Origin: Chloroflexota bacterium
GTDB lineage: Bacteria; Chloroflexota; Anaerolineae; Ardenticatenales; Ardenticatenaceae
Direction: 5' to 3'
Length of the DNA: 15,721 bases
Assembly: GCA_003520455.1 (NCBI GenBank)
Contig: DOUV01000804.1
Span: 1 to 15,721 of the forward strand
The translations under genes and the position numbers were made by a program. This document shows positions 14,601 through 15,721 of this stretch, piece by piece. The first letter of the stretch is position 1, and every line of letters begins with the position of its first letter. The notes beneath the pieces are model-generated. The model had not been told where the DNA came from, did not search any database, and saw only the letters and a list, made by a program, of their open reading frames with translations.

Positions 14601-15721
14601 GACGTGGATGGCAACGGCCAGCCGGTCGCCGGGAGCAAGAGAGCGGTGGCTGCCAGTGTAGCCGACGAAACGTGGCCCCAGGTGGCCTTCCACCCCACCA
14701 CCGGCCAGGCGCTGGTCGTCTACCTCTCCGGCGGCGGGGCGAGCGTGCGCGGCCGCCTGGTGCATGGGGCGACGGTCGAGAGCGAGATGGTCATCGGCAA
14801 CCAACCGGGCACGAACCTGTTGCGCACCCCGCGGGTCGCCTTCGACAGCACCACAACCACGAGCACGAGCGCTCCCGGCTGGCTCGTCGCCTGGAACGTG
14901 ACCGATAGCACCTCGTCCAGTGCCGTCTACCAGGCCCTGGCGCCCGCCGGCACGGCCCGTGCGCCCCAGCAGAGCTTCCGATACCAATACTACAGCTACC
15001 TGGGCTGCACCCGCTTCAGCTGCTTCCCGACGCTCGTCTCCGCTGAGATCGCGGCGCACGGAACGGGGCTGGCTTGCAGCGGCGCCCGCTGTGCGATTGT
15101 TGCCAACATTGCCTCGTGGAACGATCCCTCCGCTGCGAGGACCCTCTTCCTGGATCGCGTCCATCTGCGCCAGGTCGCGCAAGATACTTACAGCCGGAGT
15201 GACACCGTCTCGCTGCTGATCGATACTGACCAGCCTACTTCCACCATTCGGTTCCCAGCGACCGGGACCTATCGCGTGCCGGGCACCATCGTAGGCATCG
15301 GCGGCGAGGCCCGAGATCCGACGACAGCGGTGGACCACGTCGAGGTCCAAGTGGATAGCGGCAACTGGGAGACGACCAACGGGCGTGAAACCTGGAGTTA
15401 TTCGTTGCAGGTCCCTTCGACCGAGGGCGTGCACACGCTGAGCAGCCGGGCGGTTGACCTCACCAACCAGGCCGGAGCGGCCAGCGCGCCGATCACCCTG
15501 GTTGTCGACGGGACGCCGCCAGCCCTGACAAGCGCAATCCCGAATAATCGCTTGATGACCGCGTCAAAGAACGCCGATGGTCTGTGGACGCTGGCGCTCT
15601 CGGGCACAGTCACCGACCCGCAGGCCGGCTCGCAGCCCGGGAGCGGCGTGCAGAAGGTGGAGGTGCTGCTCGAGCCGCACGGCGGTGAGTGGCAGGAGGC
15701 CACGCTGACCGGCGGCGCTGG
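8697..15721 (+). CDS. Giant surface-anchored multidomain protein with TSP3 repeats (3' end outside window)
   Basis: The frame is open from ATG 8697 (AGGAGG 6 bases upstream) to the window end: at least 2341 codons without a stop. Order, by residue: 12-36 membrane anchor, no lipobox; ~60-300 an LppX/LolA-like domain (SYRFAAEIR, WEEVDDFSS, YTFTIDGRRF, ...GLPLRQILHLRF), broken by a repeat-encoded insert at ~181-211; 335-354 and 358-376 membrane segments around an RRRSKK basic patch; 465-569 DxDxDG Ca-binding (thrombospondin type-3) repeats; ~570-1100 unrecognised; ~1130-1287 hydrophobic helical block; 1511-1636 a second TSP3 block (DTDGDGLSD, DTDGDGLND, DTDGDGLTD, DTDGDGISD); ~1669-1730 a CARDB/DUF11-like beta domain; ~1839-2160 five or six propeller-like repeats; ~2170 onward Ig-like domains, the last cut by the window. 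Cysteines occur in about 12 local pairs, which suggests an oxidising extracytoplasmic location. Function unknown: adhesin, surface scaffold or pore-forming effector are all possible. Confidence 0.85.
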   Translation, partial: MRHTSGFTRLFGALGAVGIAVAVLVALIGAMAIGAGLATRFLPLAPATATFRPFPSPAQEVRATWERARAAESYRFAAEIRQHTVPLAIVTNVGRTGKQESLRLEGQANLPERGLSFTLWGNGASGVEVKVEGDRAYARQGAQPWEEVDDFSSLFAPDGDFMAFLAAARNIENLGAETRERPSPQPSPQGGEGATPPALAGRGAGGEGEGEIRFTRYTFTIDGRRFATYLRDRIEKRLAEQGELPPGVTVELPRQYVAMTGEGELWVRADGLPLRQILHLRFPDQKDYRVEAEVTVDFFAFGGAMDHPVARSTTDTVLASVAAFIARLSAFVARVALPLLFVLSGVVLIVVRRRSKKVYAVVVVAVIGSLVFAPLLQTHQVIAFHERAAPPIGTEARPESEQQRPVDDGQTSEPPRLSPAAFNVLKARQSDGQQPASNPPFSLSPGSQSGNPIASLVAAAGIQCDDPAKDSDADGLTDCEETLLGTDQDEPDTDQDGLTDSQEVAGFDLGGTHWYTDPLKLSTTDERLPDGAKCSGDIWPHCPDTDGDGTPDVLDADLDGDGVPNPLDMSLYASDSRLFDRANPLIFVINNLAKGPTSVEFQVRPVDSRHLRYAFNVLDWPDGDKEGQIQRDDEWCGGASCTGTNRVKTFFEQCLADAQAQGSDPARACSMTPDDNGDLKLVPSLEVIISGDNQTWLNQDEMTHYGLSYKNLPGGKKAVYVPLQLVTDDTSGEQVAFYGKLYFRQKADTWGSAHAVRLVWMVQALNDVCAETAGGGVCTEYTRHNDEQVIQTYYDSFTLAGLNIREDHGTEVAYIYEDPAVDDDLHRDDALLSVALALDPTFLAGRDCETYDEATETCTGDGRRDVTVAEIARRLNHATNGDVPDERWNIPDVLSVRTKQYATLDEAVAGIVGVETTQVLTSTFDSRWSSATPITPTLLIAREDRYRGANLDSDVIGGDGFTWNERQLTVDMNGGKGNPQVTVASLKATPYCYDQAAAVWQDCGIEAYWDELGRRYASDFGDEIDPLVAAGKLAGVQLYYAALYSGLQNVVQVGGTPVVPEVKLPDKPLSLVAGFGSAKIGNIIVKTAWGGVVENKSWWSRLGRIVSGSGRSARVLTNVPAGNFKAGLKGAGKAAGFLAAVAAVGILTNLYAKPGSAGQKAGAAVAGILVAGALVVKPVVQLVKLTRLMGSFSSAFNAVRTLERSARVFAVIGLAIDLGLTWGIFIYQVTSGEVEPGTFAFRLALVNAITATVFAIVLFAISLIPFIGSIIVGIITTVDVILQLLGEKGIADQLAEFIAENTLSQGTLMEIEGIDTRNFTLEGPGDDGFVEGAQIGFNVTVLTRAAHKDNSGDKLTVRSLDELYNDFTFRSTAFRYELRPSEDQQHFSAPSLGERYLDWKDVLEWKRVDGVVCIAGICSTASTGHLLLGLLEDRPSSGPITLHAGINQRVGLDLKTGYALYNYECWDAVVTTKCEKEVAKGTDSSSVGDGFVFDVLPSNLDSLWEWTELTNHDKDGDGLTPTNDPDDTRWDTDGDGLSDAKELELRSNGTAVDARRADTDGDGLNDLREIHLGTSPVLADTDGDGLTDKQEVDGWSFTYAPGTSTSATSDPLLYDTDGDGISDGLEKRLYDLYAQDPQAYPFPFNPRAFNKNTLMSLYGEFEGLQTFGGYPAAAPGQSFTYTATVENNFPAPLSALGLLTVTLPSELVGAVGTLAFQVPNGQSASLRTDTTVSSGAGPGTVAIAHQTLSAVYTDISSAFTWDPRNQDYRAPASGSRPWFTTIAPAPGWPTAYVLAVLESNDTAAGSSEVSGRIVVYQAGDFISNTFLRADDGSVVKAAAPPAIACATSGICLVAWAEKHATTNFDIYGAIVQPSLTLGPRFAIAEGTGDDLAPTVASDGNNFVVAWERGGELFTRSVSGDGSSLGTALPLDSAPGTNSRVALIWAGRNYVAVWQKNGGGTTGADVWYADVDGNGQPVAGSKRAVAASVADETWPQVAFHPTTGQALVVYLSGGGASVRGRLVHGATVESEMVIGNQPGTNLLRTPRVAFDSTTTTSTSAPGWLVAWNVTDSTSSSAVYQALAPAGTARAPQQSFRYQYYSYLGCTRFSCFPTLVSAEIAAHGTGLACSGARCAIVANIASWNDPSAARTLFLDRVHLRQVAQDTYSRSDTVSLLIDTDQPTSTIRFPATGTYRVPGTIVGIGGEARDPTTAVDHVEVQVDSGNWETTNGRETWSYSLQVPSTEGVHTLSSRAVDLTNQAGAASAPITLVVDGTPPALTSAIPNNRLMTASKNADGLWTLALSGTVTDPQAGSQPGSGVQKVEVLLEPHGGEWQEATLTGGA
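9240..9319. repeat. Cloverleaf-like palindromic repeat inserted in frame in the giant gene
   Basis: An outer 10-bp stem (9240-9249 with 9310-9319, CCCTCACCCC/GGGGTGAGGG) encloses two hairpins: 9252-9261/9265-9274 (10 bp, perfect, 3-base loop) and 9282-9292/9296-9306 (11 bp, one mismatch, 3-base loop). It belongs to the GC-rich CCCTCACCCC...CTCTCCCC type of interspersed repeats seen in several bacterial phyla. It is translated as a Pro/Gly-rich peptide (RPSPQPSPQGGEGATPP) inside the LppX-like domain without breaking the frame. Confidence 0.75.
10089..10401 (+). other. TSP3 / DxDxDG calcium-binding block 1 (within giant gene)
   Basis: This encodes residues ~465-569 with DSDADGLTD, DTDQDGLTDSQE, DTDGDGTPD and DLDGDGVPNPLD. 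Each has the D-x-D-x-D-G loop that binds calcium in thrombospondin type-3 repeats. It follows the membrane-anchored N-terminal part. Confidence 0.8.
12066..12555 (+). other. Hydrophobic helical block (within giant gene)
   Basis: This encodes residues ~1124-1287. Glycine/alanine-rich and strongly hydrophobic stretches follow each other: GKAAGFLAAVAAVGIL, GAAVAGILVAGALVV, VFAVIGLAIDLGLTWGIFIY and LVNAITATVFAIVLFAISLI followed by PFIGSIIVGIITTVDVILQL. They are separated by short basic loops. This is unusual for the middle of an extracellular repeat protein and looks like several membrane-spanning or membrane-inserting helices. Confidence 0.7.
13227..13604 (+). other. TSP3 / DxDxDG calcium-binding block 2 (within giant gene)
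   Basis: This encodes residues ~1511-1636 with five regular loops: DKDGDGLTP, DTDGDGLSDAKE, DTDGDGLNDLRE, DTDGDGLTDKQE, DTDGDGISDGLE. It is more regular than block 1 and is typical of TSP3 arrays on bacterial surface proteins. Confidence 0.85.
14211..15176 (+). other. Propeller-like repeat region (within giant gene)
   Basis: This encodes residues ~1839-2160. A unit of roughly 45-55 residues recurs five or six times, with the pattern P-x-V-A-x-D...(F/Y)-V-V-A-W followed by a strand and a Gly turn: ICLVAWAE, NFVVAWERG, NYVAVWQKN, ALVVYLSGG, GWLVAWNV. The pattern suggests a beta-propeller, perhaps for ligand or matrix binding. Confidence 0.55.

Noticed and set aside
14091..15434. Minus-strand frame of 447 codons
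   Set aside because: Shadow of the propeller/Ig part of the giant gene, explained by GC-rich third positions.

Overview
The window looks like a stretch of a high-GC bacterial chromosome, most probably a member of the Chloroflexota (Thermomicrobia/Chloroflexia type). The reasons are the large BTAD-cyclase-AAA-TPR regulator, a second orphan TPR tail of the same class, a giant surface protein with thrombospondin type-3 repeats, GC-rich palindromic repeats of several families, and strong GGAGG ribosome binding sites. This assignment is inference; no rRNA or tRNA gene is present to confirm it.

Layout. Bases 1-463: the C-terminal half of a REP-associated-type (Y1/HUH) transposase on the minus strand, bracketed and interrupted by three copies of a perfect short palindrome. 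Bases 484-714: a YgiT/MqsA-type zinc-finger protein (minus), orphaned from any toxin partner. Bases 754-2259: a complete insertion sequence with 29-bp perfect terminal inverted repeats, doubled internal end motifs and one DDE transposase. Bases 2260-2735: a scrap carrying the C-terminal tail of a TPR regulator. Bases 2717-4015: a small DUF3566-like membrane protein and an aldo/keto reductase (both minus). Bases 4283-8224: a ~1313-aa regulator (minus) with BTAD (SARP), degenerate cyclase, AAA ATPase and TPR modules.

Bases 8225-8328 form a divergent promoter region holding a tandem direct repeat with 11-bp spacing. It is followed on the plus strand by a 68-aa conserved-looking protein (8329-8535). 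Then comes a giant reading frame that starts at 8697 and is still open at the end of the window (at least 2341 codons). This protein has an N-terminal membrane anchor, an LppX/LolA-like domain, two more membrane segments, two blocks of Ca-binding DxDxDG repeats, a long hydrophobic helical block in its middle, a propeller-like repeat region and Ig-like domains. Its cysteines fall in about 12 local pairs. It is the best candidate here for an undescribed system: a very large surface-anchored, possibly membrane-inserting protein that may be controlled by the divergent regulator.

A theme across the window is palindromic repeats sitting in frame inside coding genes: in the transposase remnant, in the linker of the regulator, and in the N-terminal domain of the giant protein. 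In each case the reading frame is kept and the repeat is translated as an extra peptide.
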